A stretch of 64,000 nt of DNA from Paenibacillus sp. N3.4 (GTDB taxonomy: Bacteria; Bacillota; Bacilli; Paenibacillales; NBRC-103111): the NCBI RefSeq assembly GCF_008017805.1, contig NZ_VRTT01000001.1:300950-364949 (forward strand), in the 5' to 3' direction. This document shows, piece by piece, positions 1 through 8,014 of the stretch (position 1 is its first letter; each line of letters opens with the position of its first letter). A model generated the notes under the pieces. That model worked only from the letters and a program-made list of their open reading frames with translations, was not told the DNA's origin and did not search any database. The translations under genes were made by a program, and so were the position numbers.

Positions 1-100
1 CCTTTGGGGGTGAGAACCCCTGAGAGGTTCGCCCGCGCGGACGTAGCGTCAGCGAAGGAGCACGGCGTCTGAATCCACCGCTAAAAGGCCTCTTCGATCA
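1..100. repeat. Dispersed intergenic repeat, copy A
   Basis: This stretch carries GTTCGCCCGCGCGGACG followed by GGAGCACGGCGTCTGAATC. Both blocks recur near 1490-1505 and 1556-1575, and the second also near 931-952. No gene is visible in 1-307 apart from the operator region of the toxin-antitoxin pair. The left edge of the copy is cut by the window. Confidence 0.6.
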
Positions 101-259
101 GGATTTGGACATCCCTTAGGCTCTATAAGTGCAGTTTAATGTCCTATTTGACGCAATGAATTACTTATTTCTATAATATAATTTTCTTTCAATATTTTCC
201 ACAATGAGTTTTTCATCAATAAACTTAATCATAATTTGGCTCAATGACCTTGAGTGCGT

Positions 260-284
260 ATCGTTATTTTGATAAAATAACGAT
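260..284. promoter_or_regulatory. Perfect inverted repeat, likely TA operator
   Basis: Two 11-base arms (ATCGTTATTTT and AAAATAACGAT) flank GAT. The repeat lies 23 bases upstream of the antitoxin start, just before the SD sequence GGAAGGAG at 293-300. Antitoxins of the Phd/YefM type bind such palindromes and repress their own operon. That this one does so is inferred from position and symmetry. Confidence 0.6.
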
Positions 285-307
285 ATACTGACGGAAGGAG
301 AATTAAT

Positions 308-571
308 ATGCCAAATATTCGACCAAGTTCAGATCTAAGAAATCATTACAACGAGATATCTGAGTTTTGCCATAAATATGATGAACCAGTCTACATTACA
401 AAGAATGGCCAAGGCGATTTAGCTGTAATGAGTATTGAAACATACGAAAAAATAGTTGGAAAGTTCGAACTTTATAAGCTGCTGGATGAAGGTATGGATG
501 AATTGAAAAAGCAGAAGGTACGACCTTTTCATGAGGCACTTGCAGACATCGAAAAGGGAATTTCAGAGTGA
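308..571 (+). CDS. Type II antitoxin, Phd/YefM family
   Basis: This 87-residue protein begins MPNIRPSSDLRNHYNEIS, the usual Phd/YefM N-terminus that forms the DNA-binding dimer. It continues with the typical PVYITKNGQGDLAVMSIETYEK segment. The C-terminal part (about residues 55-87) is charged and would wrap the toxin. A strong SD (GGAAGGAG) lies 7 bases before the ATG. The stop codon overlaps the GTG start of the toxin (GTGA), so the two are translationally coupled. The perfect palindrome just upstream fits autorepression by the complex. The family is clear; the exact toxin target is not. Confidence 0.88.
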   Translation: MPNIRPSSDLRNHYNEISEFCHKYDEPVYITKNGQGDLAVMSIETYEKIVGKFELYKLLDEGMDELKKQKVRPFHEALADIEKGISE

Positions 572-885
572 TCCAAAAATATCGTATAGTGATCACTGAT
601 CTGGCAGAAGCGGATTTGCGAGACATCGCCAACTATATCGCAAACGAGTTATTGGAACCGACGACAGCGCGAAAAATGATTACTAGAATCGCTGAGGCCA
701 CTTTTCAATTGGAGCAAATGCCTTTTAGAAACGGTTTAGTTCGCGATGAACGATTAGCAGCGAATGGCATTCGACATATACTCGTGGACTCGTACATCGT
801 GTTCTATGTTATCTCAGAAAAAGAAGAAACCGTTACAATCATTCGGATTCTTTACGGAAAGAGGCAATGGAGCAGCTTACTCTAA
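568..885 (+). CDS. Type II toxin, RelE/ParE family
   Basis: This 105-residue protein is read from a GTG overlapping the antitoxin stop. It has the RelE/ParE layout: an N-terminal strand (YRIVITDLAEADLRDIANYI), two helices, a central RHILVDSYIVFYVI strand pair, and a C-terminal VTIIRILYGKRQW with the terminal basic/aromatic residues seen in ParE/RelE toxins. RelE members cut mRNA on the ribosome and ParE members poison gyrase. The sequence alone does not separate the two, although the late RxxW end resembles plasmid-stabilisation ParE types. It is paired with the antitoxin just upstream. Confidence 0.87.
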   Translation: MIQKYRIVITDLAEADLRDIANYIANELLEPTTARKMITRIAEATFQLEQMPFRNGLVRDERLAANGIRHILVDSYIVFYVISEKEETVTIIRILYGKRQWSSLL

Positions 886-896
886 AAACTTTTTGG

Positions 897-1030
897 TAGT
901 GAAACCGACTCACTCGGGAGCGATTGCGTAGGAGCACGGCGTCAGAATCTACCTCTAAGCTTGTCTTCGTAGATTTCGCTTCGTTAGCCATTAAATCATA
1001 GATTCATACATCCCCCTATTGTCCATATGA
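897..1030. repeat. Dispersed intergenic repeat, copy B
   Basis: It starts GTGAAACCGACTCACTCGGG, contains GGAGCACGGCGTCAGAATC, then CTTGTCTTCGTAGATTTCGC, and ends near CCCTATTGTCCATATGAT. The same blocks in the same order occur at about 1437-1705 (copy C). The middle of copy C holds extra sequence shared with copy A. Confidence 0.6.
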
Positions 1031-1132
1031 TAATGTCAATAATGCCTTTTTTTATTTTTCACAATTTTTCCAAGTGTAAGATGTGAGTGTAGTATCAATG
1101 TTCCGATTTTTGAATTGTAAAAATTCTCAAAA

Positions 1133-1188
1133 AAGGCGAAAATCTGATTTCAAGAATAGCTTGATATCAGGTTCTCGCCTTTAATTTA
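1133..1188. repeat. Imperfect hairpin in non-coding DNA
   Basis: AAAGGCGAAAATCTGAT pairs with ATCAGGTTCTCGCCTTT across a loop of about 18 bases. It could act as a terminator for the toxin-antitoxin operon, but it lies about 250 bases beyond the toxin stop. It also lies just downstream of the minus-strand gene remnant, so it may be that gene's old terminator. Confidence 0.45.
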
Positions 1189-1213
1189 TGGAATTATGAG
1201 AGATAAGAACGAT

Positions 1214-1420
1214 TTAGATATACCGTTTAAAAGTGAAGGATACGCTCGATCTAGTTATTTTTTTGGAAATATTTACAGAATAAACCACTTCTTCAGTTGA
1301 TATCATTTTTACTAATTGTGGCGAGGCCCAATATTGACCATTATATTTAATAACGTCACCCGCTGCCAAATACTTCAGCAATGTGGCTGGATCCCCTGTG
1401 CTATATCGTACCCAACCTGT
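1214..1420 (-). pseudogene. C-terminal gene remnant, family unknown
   Basis: Minus-strand translation gives about 65 residues that read like protein: LTGWVRYSTGDPATLLKYL, then AAGDVIKYNGQYWASPQLV, then MISTEEVVYSVNISKKITRS, ending at TAA. There is no upstream start, and an in-frame TGA precedes it where repeat copy C begins. I do not recognise the family. The likely reading is the tail of a gene whose front was lost at the repeat junction. Confidence 0.4.
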
Positions 1421-1436
1421 TAATTTTTTTCACGGG

Positions 1437-1705
1437 ATGTGAAACTAACCAACGAGGGAGAGCGTTTCGCTGGCAGCGAAGAGGTCAGCGGTTCGCCCGC
1501 GCGGACGGAACGGATGAATATACTTCCAAGAAATAGTTTCGAGTGCAGGAGCACGGCGTCTGAATCTATCGCTAAACTTGTCTTCGTCGATTTTCCTTCG
1601 TCATCAAGTTAATCAATACTCGGACATCTCAAGCTAGAAAACTAACCTTAGTCTCCCCTATGCTAACCCGCTACCTTGCTAACGAACCCTATTGTCCTTA
1701 TGATC
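1437..1705. repeat. Dispersed intergenic repeat, copy C
   Basis: This is the longest copy. It begins GTGAAACTAACCAACGAGGG, includes GTTCGCCCGCGCGGACG (shared with copy A), then GGAGCACGGCGTCTGAATC, then CTTGTCTTCGTCGATTTTCC, and ends near CCCTATTGTCCTTATGAT (shared with copy B). No reading frame accounts for the conservation. Confidence 0.6.
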
Positions 1706-1727
1706 GTCTAAATTGTTTTTTTGCTAG

Positions 1728-1814
1728 TCTAACGAATTCCAGCGGCGTTAATGAGGAAAAAAATAGAGGGAATGCAGGCATTTGCCGGTAATAGCGATTC
1801 TGGAGTTCGTTAGA
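1728..1814. repeat. Long-loop inverted repeat
   Basis: TCTAACGAATTCCAG at 1728-1742 pairs with CTGGAGTTCGTTAGA at 1800-1814, with one mismatch in 15. The loop is about 57 bases and contains further weak pairing (CGGCGTTA against TAATAGCG). It sits just downstream of the stop of the minus-strand gene at 1848. It resembles a mobile or REP-like intergenic palindrome more than a tight terminator. Confidence 0.5.
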
Positions 1815-1847
1815 ATCTCAAAACACGTTATTTTGATCAAATAAGGT

Positions 1848-2513
1848 TTATTGAGTTCGTAAGCCGTACGAACGATAACGCTGTTTGCCACCGACAACGA
1901 TGAATAACTGAAGTTCGACTAACTTGTGAAGAATTCGCCTCGCATGTGGGGCTGTAATTCGCAAATGAGTTGCCAATTCTGCCGCTGCAAAAGGACGTAG
2001 CAGCCGCCTCGCATAGCGGATGGCCTCCGCCTCTAGCCAGGTCAAATGCTTGGGCACATCCGTAGCCATGAATTTTCCGAGAAAGGAGAGGACAAGCTGC
2101 TGACAGCGTTTCGGTTCATCCGTAATGGAAGGATAGGCAATCGGCAGGAAAATCCAATCGTCCAATGCTAATAAGCAATGCCGCCAACATAAATCCTTAA
2201 AGCGTCTCACATCAAGATCTCTTGCATGAGATCCATATCCTTGAATCTCGATCCCTCCCTTTACATTGCCGTCAGGCATAAAAGCCAGATCCAGGTAACG
2301 ATAACCGTTGTTAAAATCACGCACTTCCCATTCAGGGTACAGATGGTCGAAGTTTCTTATAATCGGAAACCAAACGGAACGTAAAAATTCGAGAGTGCCG
2401 TGGCCGAGCCCTTTATTCAGTAATTCGCGTCTTCTGTTATTTTGTTCTAGTGTAATGATTCTTTGCATCCATCCCTCATAAGCTTGATCAAAGCTTAAAA
2501 TCGCTAAACACAT
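1848..2513 (-). CDS. Nuclease-like protein with C-terminal winged helix
   Basis: This 221-residue protein has two parts. Residues about 35-150 look like a restriction-endonuclease-like (DUF559-type) fold: a conserved Asp (YLDLAF, D75), then EIQGYG (E89, Q91), then RRFKDLCWRHCLLALDDWIF, as in PD-(D/E)XK proteins. Residues about 160-215 (PFAAAELATHLRITAPHARR) read as a winged helix. The expected catalytic Lys after the Glu is replaced by Gln, so cleavage is uncertain. Such proteins are often annotated simply as transcriptional regulators. The ATG lies directly after an AAAGG, which is tight spacing; the in-frame ATG at residue 16 is an alternative. It stands alone. Confidence 0.6.
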   Translation of the reverse strand: MCLAILSFDQAYEGWMQRIITLEQNNRRRELLNKGLGHGTLEFLRSVWFPIIRNFDHLYPEWEVRDFNNGYRYLDLAFMPDGNVKGGIEIQGYGSHARDLDVRRFKDLCWRHCLLALDDWIFLPIAYPSITDEPKRCQQLVLSFLGKFMATDVPKHLTWLEAEAIRYARRLLRPFAAAELATHLRITAPHARRILHKLVELQLFIVVGGKQRYRSYGLRTQ

Positions 2514-2534
2514 CCTTTCTTATCATGGTGTGTG

Positions 2535-2607
2535 AAAGCCAAAACGCCGCTTTGACATCAAACCCGACAAGCAGGTTTAGAATGTGTCAAAGCGGCGTGT
2601 GCTTCAC
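2535..2607. repeat. Strong hairpin upstream of the winged-helix gene
   Basis: ACGCCGCTTTGACA at 2544-2557 pairs perfectly with TGTCAAAGCGGCGT at 2585-2598. Outer bases extend the stem (GTGAAAGC against GCTTCAC) and an inner AAACC/GGTTT pairs in the loop. No gene ends close by on either strand, so a simple terminator role is not obvious. Confidence 0.6.
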
Positions 2608-3161
2608 AACCAACGTTATATTTTCAGTATATCTAATGTATAAAATATTTCAACTCCCACTATGAATTCATATTTTCTTTCATTTTCAACTGTCATATTC
2701 TCGTACACGTATCCAGTCTACATTCGACTGAAAGCTGCAAAAATTAACCATTGGCATTCTGGAATCATACCAAACGATTTTCTAAAATCATCGTTCTGGC
2801 GATGTATCGGCGGGGATTAATAGGCTGCGCATGGAGTAAAAGCATAGGCAGCACCAAAAGAATCAAAATTCAGATAGGCATGCATTATCTGATCCTGAAG
2901 TGACAGTTGATTTTATGAGTGGTGTAAGGCTTTGTCTCTTTTCAGCTTAGACTTGAGTCCCCGCCGATGTAACGCCTCGTCTCTTTTGAGCACAAACTTG
3001 AATTCTTGCCGTTGTTGAAGGATCCAGCAGCCGAATCCTCGTATAGAAGCACGGGTCAGAATTCTAGCACTCGAATGAGCATATACTTTCAATTTCGGCT
3101 CATGCATTGTTTACATTCAGTTTATAAACATGAGTTACCATCACTACATAAACATTCATAT
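2608..3161. other. Non-coding stretch with imperfect 45-base tandem repeat
   Basis: No gene is supported here. Two imperfect direct copies are adjacent: 2923-2967 (TGTAAGGCTTTGTCTCTTTT...) and 2968-3012 (TGTAACGCCTCGTCTCTTTT...), each ending in an ACTTGA.T....GCCG block. A short TGTTTA/TAAACA inverted repeat near 3109-3131 lies ahead of the ABC operon and may belong to its promoter region. Confidence 0.45.
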
Positions 3162-3177
3162 AGGAGGAGGAGTTGCA

Positions 3178-4197
3178 GTGCATCAAACACACAAGAATAT
3201 AGAGGCGGACAACGGTGATTGGGCTGTCGAAGCTAGCGGACTCATCAAAGTTTTTGGCGACAATCGCGCGGTGGATGGCGTAAATTTGAACGTTCGCGCC
3301 GGGACAATCTACGGCGTACTTGGTCCGAATGGAGCAGGCAAGACAACCACAATAAGAATGCTGGCGACCCTGCTTCGACCGGACGCGGGTTCGGCTCGAA
3401 TCTTCGGGCACGATGTGGTGAAAGAATCGCAAATTGTCCGTCAATTGATCGGGGTGACCGGTCAGTATGCATCGGTCGACGAATCTCTTAGCGCAACCGA
3501 GAACCTGATCATCTTCGCTCGGCTGCTCGGGCTGGGGCGCTCAGAGGCGCGGCATAAAGCAGAAGCGCTGCTTGAGGAATTTGGTTTATCGGAGGCTGCG
3601 AGGCGGCCGTTGAAAAACTTCTCCGGCGGCATGAGACGCCGTTTGGATCTGGCAGCAAGTCTCATTGCACAGCCACCGCTGATCTTCCTGGACGAGCCGA
3701 CTACAGGGCTAGATCCGCGTACGCGTTCACAGATGTGGGATACGATGCGAAGATTAGTGAAGACCGGGTCAACCGTACTCCTAACAACGCAGTATCTAGA
3801 AGAGGCAGATCAACTGGCAGACCGTATCGCGGTTATCGATCATGGTCGAGTCGTCGCCGAGGGCACTGTCGATGAACTAAAAGCTTCAGTGGGTACCTCA
3901 ACTTTGCATTTGAGAGTTCAAAATCTACAGGACATCGAAAACGCGCGTCAGACCATTGAACAGGTGCTCAAAATTCATTCCAATGTGTCCTATGAAGCCG
4001 GAAAGATTACTGCACCAATGGCGAACGTCGACAAGGTCACAGACCTGCTTATCGCCCTCCGCGAGTCGGGTATTCACTTGGCCGAAATGAGTGTGCAGAA
4101 ACCGACTCTCGACGAGGTATTTCTAACCATCACAGGCCATGGTGTTAAGGAGGACCCGTTGCAGGTGTCCTATGAAGCGGAGGAGGTAAAAGTATGA
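3178..4197 (+). CDS. DrrA-like ABC exporter ATP-binding protein
   Basis: This is the nucleotide-binding subunit of an ABC-2-type drug or antibiotic exporter. I chose the GTG at 3178 because AGGAGGAGG ends 7 bases before it, giving about 339 residues; an upstream in-frame ATG at 3130 lacks an SD. Walker A is GPNGAGKTTT, the signature NFSGGMRRRLDLA, Walker B LIFLDEPTTGLD, and the switch His lies in a Q-rich TTQYLEEADQLADRI. The C-terminal part (about 240-320) matches the DUF4162-type tail of DrrA proteins. Its stop overlaps the permease ATG (ATGA), so the pair is coupled. The substrate is unknown. Confidence 0.9.
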   Translation: MHQTHKNIEADNGDWAVEASGLIKVFGDNRAVDGVNLNVRAGTIYGVLGPNGAGKTTTIRMLATLLRPDAGSARIFGHDVVKESQIVRQLIGVTGQYASVDESLSATENLIIFARLLGLGRSEARHKAEALLEEFGLSEAARRPLKNFSGGMRRRLDLAASLIAQPPLIFLDEPTTGLDPRTRSQMWDTMRRLVKTGSTVLLTTQYLEEADQLADRIAVIDHGRVVAEGTVDELKASVGTSTLHLRVQNLQDIENARQTIEQVLKIHSNVSYEAGKITAPMANVDKVTDLLIALRESGIHLAEMSVQKPTLDEVFLTITGHGVKEDPLQVSYEAEEVKV

Positions 4198-5009
4198 ATA
4201 GCACTTCAATGAAATCGGGTGTAGATCGCCAATTAAAAAACCACACGAGCTTCAGCCAAACGGTACGCAACACATTGACGATGGCCTATCGAGGTCTGCT
4301 GAAGATTCGGCGCACACCCGAGCAATTGTTCGACGTTACGCTCCAGCCAATCATATTCACCCTCATGTTTACTTACATCTTTGGCGGGGCCATTTCTGGT
4401 GACGTGCAAAGCTATTTGCCTGTCATCATTCCCGGCATCCTGGTGCAGACCGTGATCACTACTTCAATCGTTACCGGTGTCCAATTGCGTGAGGATATGG
4501 ATAAAGGCGTGTTTGACCGATTCAAATCTTTGCCTATCGCGCGCATAGCTCCTTTGGCGGGAGCCTTATTGGCAGACACGATCCGGTATACCATCGCGAC
4601 TGTGCTGACCTTTACAATGGGATATATCATGGGCTATCGCCCTGATGGAGGCTTGGAAAACGTCGCCATCGCTGCACTTCTTGTTATTTTCTGCTCCTGG
4701 TCGATTAGCTGGATCTTTGCTTTCTTCGGCGTGATTGCCCGCACAGCCTCAAGCGTACAAGGGATTTCGATGATTGTACTGTTCCCGCTCACGTTTCTTT
4801 CTAACGCCTTCGTGCCAGTCAAAACCATGCCCCACTGGCTTCAGTGGTTTGTTAACATCAATCCGATCTCGCACCTCGTTACAGCTGTTCGAGAGCTTTC
4901 CAACAATGGAACCATAGGCTGGGATCTTGCTATCTCTCTCATAGGAGCTGCTGTCATTGTAGCGATCTTTGCACCTATTACGGTACGTGCATATATGCGT
5001 CGGACGTAG
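4194..5009 (+). CDS. DrrB-like ABC-2 permease
   Basis: This 271-residue membrane subunit of the exporter has six predicted transmembrane segments. They begin at LFDVTLQPIIFTLMFTYIFG, and the ABC-2 hallmark FDRFKSLPIARIAPLAGALL is present between segments. The late FPLTFLSNAFVPVKTMPHWL motif is typical of DrrB/NodJ-like permeases. The start is coupled to the ATPase gene and preceded by GGAGGAGG. A terminator follows at 5127. No regulator sits beside the operon. Confidence 0.9.
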   Translation: MNSTSMKSGVDRQLKNHTSFSQTVRNTLTMAYRGLLKIRRTPEQLFDVTLQPIIFTLMFTYIFGGAISGDVQSYLPVIIPGILVQTVITTSIVTGVQLREDMDKGVFDRFKSLPIARIAPLAGALLADTIRYTIATVLTFTMGYIMGYRPDGGLENVAIAALLVIFCSWSISWIFAFFGVIARTASSVQGISMIVLFPLTFLSNAFVPVKTMPHWLQWFVNINPISHLVTAVRELSNNGTIGWDLAISLIGAAVIVAIFAPITVRAYMRRT

Positions 5010-5126
5010 TTCAAGTAAACACTACTAAGCAATTCCTCCATTTATGGCTCAGCTGTGTCTATGACTTGGTCGCACACCAGCTATTATAACAAAGGAACTT
5101 TATCTCAAAGGCTCCATCAAACATAT

Positions 5127-5152
5127 AAACACGCCAGTAGTGGCGTGTTTTT
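5127..5152 (+). terminator. Terminator of the DrrAB-like operon
   Basis: AAACACGCCA pairs with TGGCGTGTTT around GTAG and is followed by further T residues, 118 bases past the permease stop. Confidence 0.8.
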
Positions 5153-5233
5153 CCTGCTTTAGACAGTTAGCCCGATAATCGCACGAATACTCAGTACTGA
5201 CTCCGTAGGTTGCGTCATGGATTTCATTAACTA
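5153..5233. other. Intergenic spacer between converging units
   Basis: No gene or clear signal is visible between the two facing terminators. Confidence 0.4.
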
Positions 5234-5273
5234 ACAAAAAATGACTCCGATTTTGACAAAGTTCGGAGTCATT
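5234..5273 (-). terminator. Terminator of the aldolase gene
   Basis: On the minus strand AATGACTCCGA pairs with TCGGAGTCATT and is followed by TTTTTT. It lies about 80 bases past the aldolase stop. Confidence 0.8.
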
Positions 5274-5350
5274 GTAAATTTTGTTGGATATGCTTGGACA
5301 ATCAAATATTCATTTTTTTGTTAGATACGCTTAGGTTTTCAAGAATTCTT

Positions 5351-6238
5351 TTATTTGATGGAGGCTTCATAAATATCCTGAATAGATTTGAACAGCATCG
5401 CGTTGAATTCATCGTCTGTTTGCCCTGCGGTTAGCCCCTCTGACAAGGCACGCGAGAAACTGGCGATCAACCCGTGATGATGTGAAAGCTTCTCGTTTGC
5501 TTCCGCTTGCGTATAGCCGCCTGACAAAGCCACAATCCTTACAACGTGCGGATCTTCCATTAAATCGCTGTAGAAATTGTCTTCCGTAGGTATGGAAAGT
5601 TTAAGCATAATATTTACGTCTTTGCCCAGGGTCGATAAATGAGCGGAAATTTCATCTTTTAATAGTTTTTCCGAAGTAATCTTATCAGCGCTGTAGATAT
5701 CAACTTCTGGTTCAATTATCGGAACCAGTCCCATTTCTGCGATTTGCTTGCCGATGGCAAACTGTTGTTCCACGACTTTTTTGATTCCCGCAGGATTGGC
5801 TTCCTTAATGAGCGAGCGCATTTTCGTCCCGAAGATGTTGCGCTCTGCCGCCCGTTTCAGAAGGTCGTTTAAACCGGAAATCGGCTTCAAGAGTTGAACC
5901 CCGTCTTCAAGATCAGCGAGCCCTTTATCGACTTTGAGAAAAGGAACAATGCCTTTCTTCTCCCAAAGATAGTCGGCGGTATATTGCCCGTCAATGAGTC
6001 GATCCATCGTGTTCTCAAATAAAATGGCACCCAAAATGTACTGGGAGTCAAACCCGGAACCTTTTATAATACGCGTTCTCATTTCGTGAACCAATGCATA
6101 CATCTCTTCTTCGTTCGAATAGCTATTTTCTTTAATACCATACTGCAGCAGAGCTTTAGGAGTACTTCCCCCGCTTTGGTCCAAGGCCGCTATAAAGCCC
6201 TTTCCTGTATGGATTCGATCCAATTGCTTTGTATTCAT
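5351..6238 (-). CDS. fda: Class I fructose-bisphosphate aldolase
   Basis: This 295-residue protein matches the bacterial (staphylococcal-type) class I aldolase, which cleaves fructose 1,6-bisphosphate to two triose phosphates through a Lys Schiff base. Visible hallmarks are the N-terminal GFIAALDQSGGSTPKALLQY, FLKVDKGLADL, IIEPEVDIYS, the Schiff-base region NIMLKLSIPTEDNFY, and VVRIVALSGGYTQAEA near the phosphate site. The length is that of the family. It is monocistronic, with its own terminator and an AGGAG site upstream. Most Bacilli also have an unrelated class II enzyme; whether this strain does cannot be seen here. Confidence 0.93.
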   Translation of the reverse strand: MNTKQLDRIHTGKGFIAALDQSGGSTPKALLQYGIKENSYSNEEEMYALVHEMRTRIIKGSGFDSQYILGAILFENTMDRLIDGQYTADYLWEKKGIVPFLKVDKGLADLEDGVQLLKPISGLNDLLKRAAERNIFGTKMRSLIKEANPAGIKKVVEQQFAIGKQIAEMGLVPIIEPEVDIYSADKITSEKLLKDEISAHLSTLGKDVNIMLKLSIPTEDNFYSDLMEDPHVVRIVALSGGYTQAEANEKLSHHHGLIASFSRALSEGLTAGQTDDEFNAMLFKSIQDIYEASIK

Positions 6239-6363
6239 GAATATTTCTCCTCCCTATCGTGGACTGAATGGCATTTATTATTCTTTTATTATAGCACTTT
6301 TATTAGGATTCCTACATCCTATAGCTTCACTACCTGCTTTTACGCCCCTTTTTCCAGAAATAA

Positions 6364-6585
6364 GATATTATTAAACTTTCAATCGGAGGTAAAACAGATG
6401 CAGAGGATTCTATTCAATCTATATTCCTGAAATTACTAAGACCCGATCGATCCTTTTCTGATTACGAACATGAGAAAGCATTGCTGATTGTTACTGCGAA
6501 AAATCATTGTAAGGTTATTTTGAAAAGCTGGTGGAAAAGGCGTCGCGAAGATCTGAGGCCCGCCAGAGGCACCTTGCTGGGATGA
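6364..6585 (+). pseudogene. ECF sigma factor remnant (region 2)
   Basis: A 73-codon open stretch without a usable start reads GKTDAEDSIQSIFLKLLRP, then FSDYEHEKALLIVTAKNHC, then LKSWWKRRREDL. This is region 2.2-2.4 of an ECF sigma-70 factor: the DAEDxxQ...FLKLL helix, then EKAxLIxxxxNxCxDxxKSWWRRR. An in-frame TAA stands just before it, the end of region 2.1 is missing, and region 4 is absent after the TGA at 6583. It is therefore a fragment, not a working sigma factor. Confidence 0.7.
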
Positions 6586-6604
6586 TCGCGAACAATCAGG
6601 AGAT

Positions 6605-6634
6605 GTGCTGTTATCGATAACAGCCTTTTTAAAA
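6605..6634 (+). terminator. Hairpin with T-run after the sigma remnant
   Basis: GCTGTTATCGATAACAGC is a perfect 18-base palindrome followed by CTTTTTAAAA. It is probably the old terminator of the decayed sigma-factor gene or its operon. Confidence 0.6.
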
Positions 6635-6659
6635 TAAGTGTTAGACTGGTTCTAAAAAT

Positions 6660-6718
6660 GAAACAGCGGCGCACTAGGACTTGAAAAATAAAGTCTTAGA
6701 CTGCCGCTGCTTTTATTG
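6660..6718 (-). terminator. Long hairpin terminator downstream of the esterase
   Basis: CAGCGGCGCACTAGGACTT pairs, with a few mismatches, with AAGTCTTAGACTGCCGCTG. T-rich tracts lie on both sides, so it may be bidirectional. It sits about 65 bases past the esterase stop. Confidence 0.65.
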
Positions 6719-6781
6719 TACGATCGACACCTTTAAAGTTGTATAACCTGATTTTATCAACATCCACTTTCACCATCAAAA

Positions 6782-7753
6782 TCAAAGCAACTCCAGAGCT
6801 TTCAGTAAGGCGTGTTCACTTGATTTGGCGCCTTCTTTTGAAAAATATGCATCCGGAAACATGGGAGACAAATGATGGTACCCAGGGTAGACATGAAATT
6901 CCACTAAGACACCATCTAAGACCAGTTGTTTGGCAAATATTATGGCTTCATCTATGAATAAATCAATGGTACCTATATTCATATAAGTCGGTGGTAACCC
7001 GGCCAGTGACTTTGCACGCGCAGGCACGTAATATTCACTTACGGTCTCCTGACCTGGTTCATGCCCTAATACAGATTTCCAGCCAAAATAATTACTTTGT
7101 TTTGTCCAAATAAACTCACCTGCATATGGATGTTCTGGCGCAATACTCGTACGGTCATCTAGCATTGGCCTCATTAGTCTTAGATGATGGATTTCGAATT
7201 CCTTCTGATCACGAATGTATAGGGCTAGACCAGCTGCTAAACCACCGCCAGCGCTTCCGCCTGCAATGGCAACTTTCTGAGTATCTATCCCTAATTCCTC
7301 CGCATGTGCAATACACCATTTTAGGCCCGAATAGCAATCCTGCAACTGACTTGGCTGTACATGCTCTGGGGCTAAGCGATAATACACAGATACACAACAA
7401 AAACCATGTTGTGCAGCAAGTGACGCATTACCTGGACGATCAACGACTGGACTTCCTAAAACCATCCCGCCTCCGTGAATCGAATAAAATAGAGGCATCT
7501 TATTATACTTTGGTTGTTTGGGCTTAATGATTTCTATTCGAATATCTGGACCACCAAAATAACTTGGCACAACCTTTTCTTCCAATGTGACAGGGAACAT
7601 CTGTGTTACATCTATTTGTGGCATCATTTGCGATTGATTCTTACGTGATTCCATTAACGTTGATTGGGTAAGATCGTTTGTTGGTATTAAATCAACTGCC
7701 CTGATAATTTCTGGATCAATCAGATGTCTACTTCTGCTTTTTTGCTCCGTCAT
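6782..7753 (-). CDS. Alpha/beta hydrolase, HSL-type esterase
   Basis: This 323-residue soluble esterase or lipase belongs to the hormone-sensitive-lipase group. The oxyanion-hole HGGG motif is YSIHGGGMVLGSP. The nucleophile elbow is VAIAGGSAGGGLA, with Ser in GxSxG. The acid is likely Asp in NIGTIDLFIDEAI, and the base is His in HVYPGYHHLS. An SD (GAGGAAA) lies 9 bases before the ATG. It is monocistronic. The natural substrate cannot be read from the sequence; family members hydrolyse short-chain esters. Confidence 0.88.
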   Translation of the reverse strand: MTEQKSRSRHLIDPEIIRAVDLIPTNDLTQSTLMESRKNQSQMMPQIDVTQMFPVTLEEKVVPSYFGGPDIRIEIIKPKQPKYNKMPLFYSIHGGGMVLGSPVVDRPGNASLAAQHGFCCVSVYYRLAPEHVQPSQLQDCYSGLKWCIAHAEELGIDTQKVAIAGGSAGGGLAAGLALYIRDQKEFEIHHLRLMRPMLDDRTSIAPEHPYAGEFIWTKQSNYFGWKSVLGHEPGQETVSEYYVPARAKSLAGLPPTYMNIGTIDLFIDEAIIFAKQLVLDGVLVEFHVYPGYHHLSPMFPDAYFSKEGAKSSEHALLKALELL

Positions 7754-7794
7754 AGTAATAGTTTCCTCACTTTCTTGTTATAAGCACAATTTAT

Positions 7795-8014
7795 TATTAA
7801 ATATTTCCCTTCGTTTTATTCAGGAAACGGGACCCTATCCAAACCCTTTTGTTGTAAACTCTTTCGAAGAGATTTAGATTCTAACTCGGAAGTTGGCCAT
7901 CACGTATATCCCCATAGCTGTCCTTTTTATGTTGCTGACGTATCTACTCCTATTTTAAAGAGTGAAATAAGCTTCTTAAATGAAAACAATGACTTAGATT
8001 CATTTTTTACATAA
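7795..8014 (+). pseudogene. Frame-broken gene remnant, family unknown
   Basis: Two plus-strand frames join into protein-like sequence: RFIQETGPYPNPFVVNS in one frame, then RRDLDSNSEVGHHVYPHSC and FYVADVSTPILKSEISFLNE in the next, ending at TAA 8012-8014. The switch falls near 7857-7868. No start codon or SD is visible. I do not recognise the family. Confidence 0.4.
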
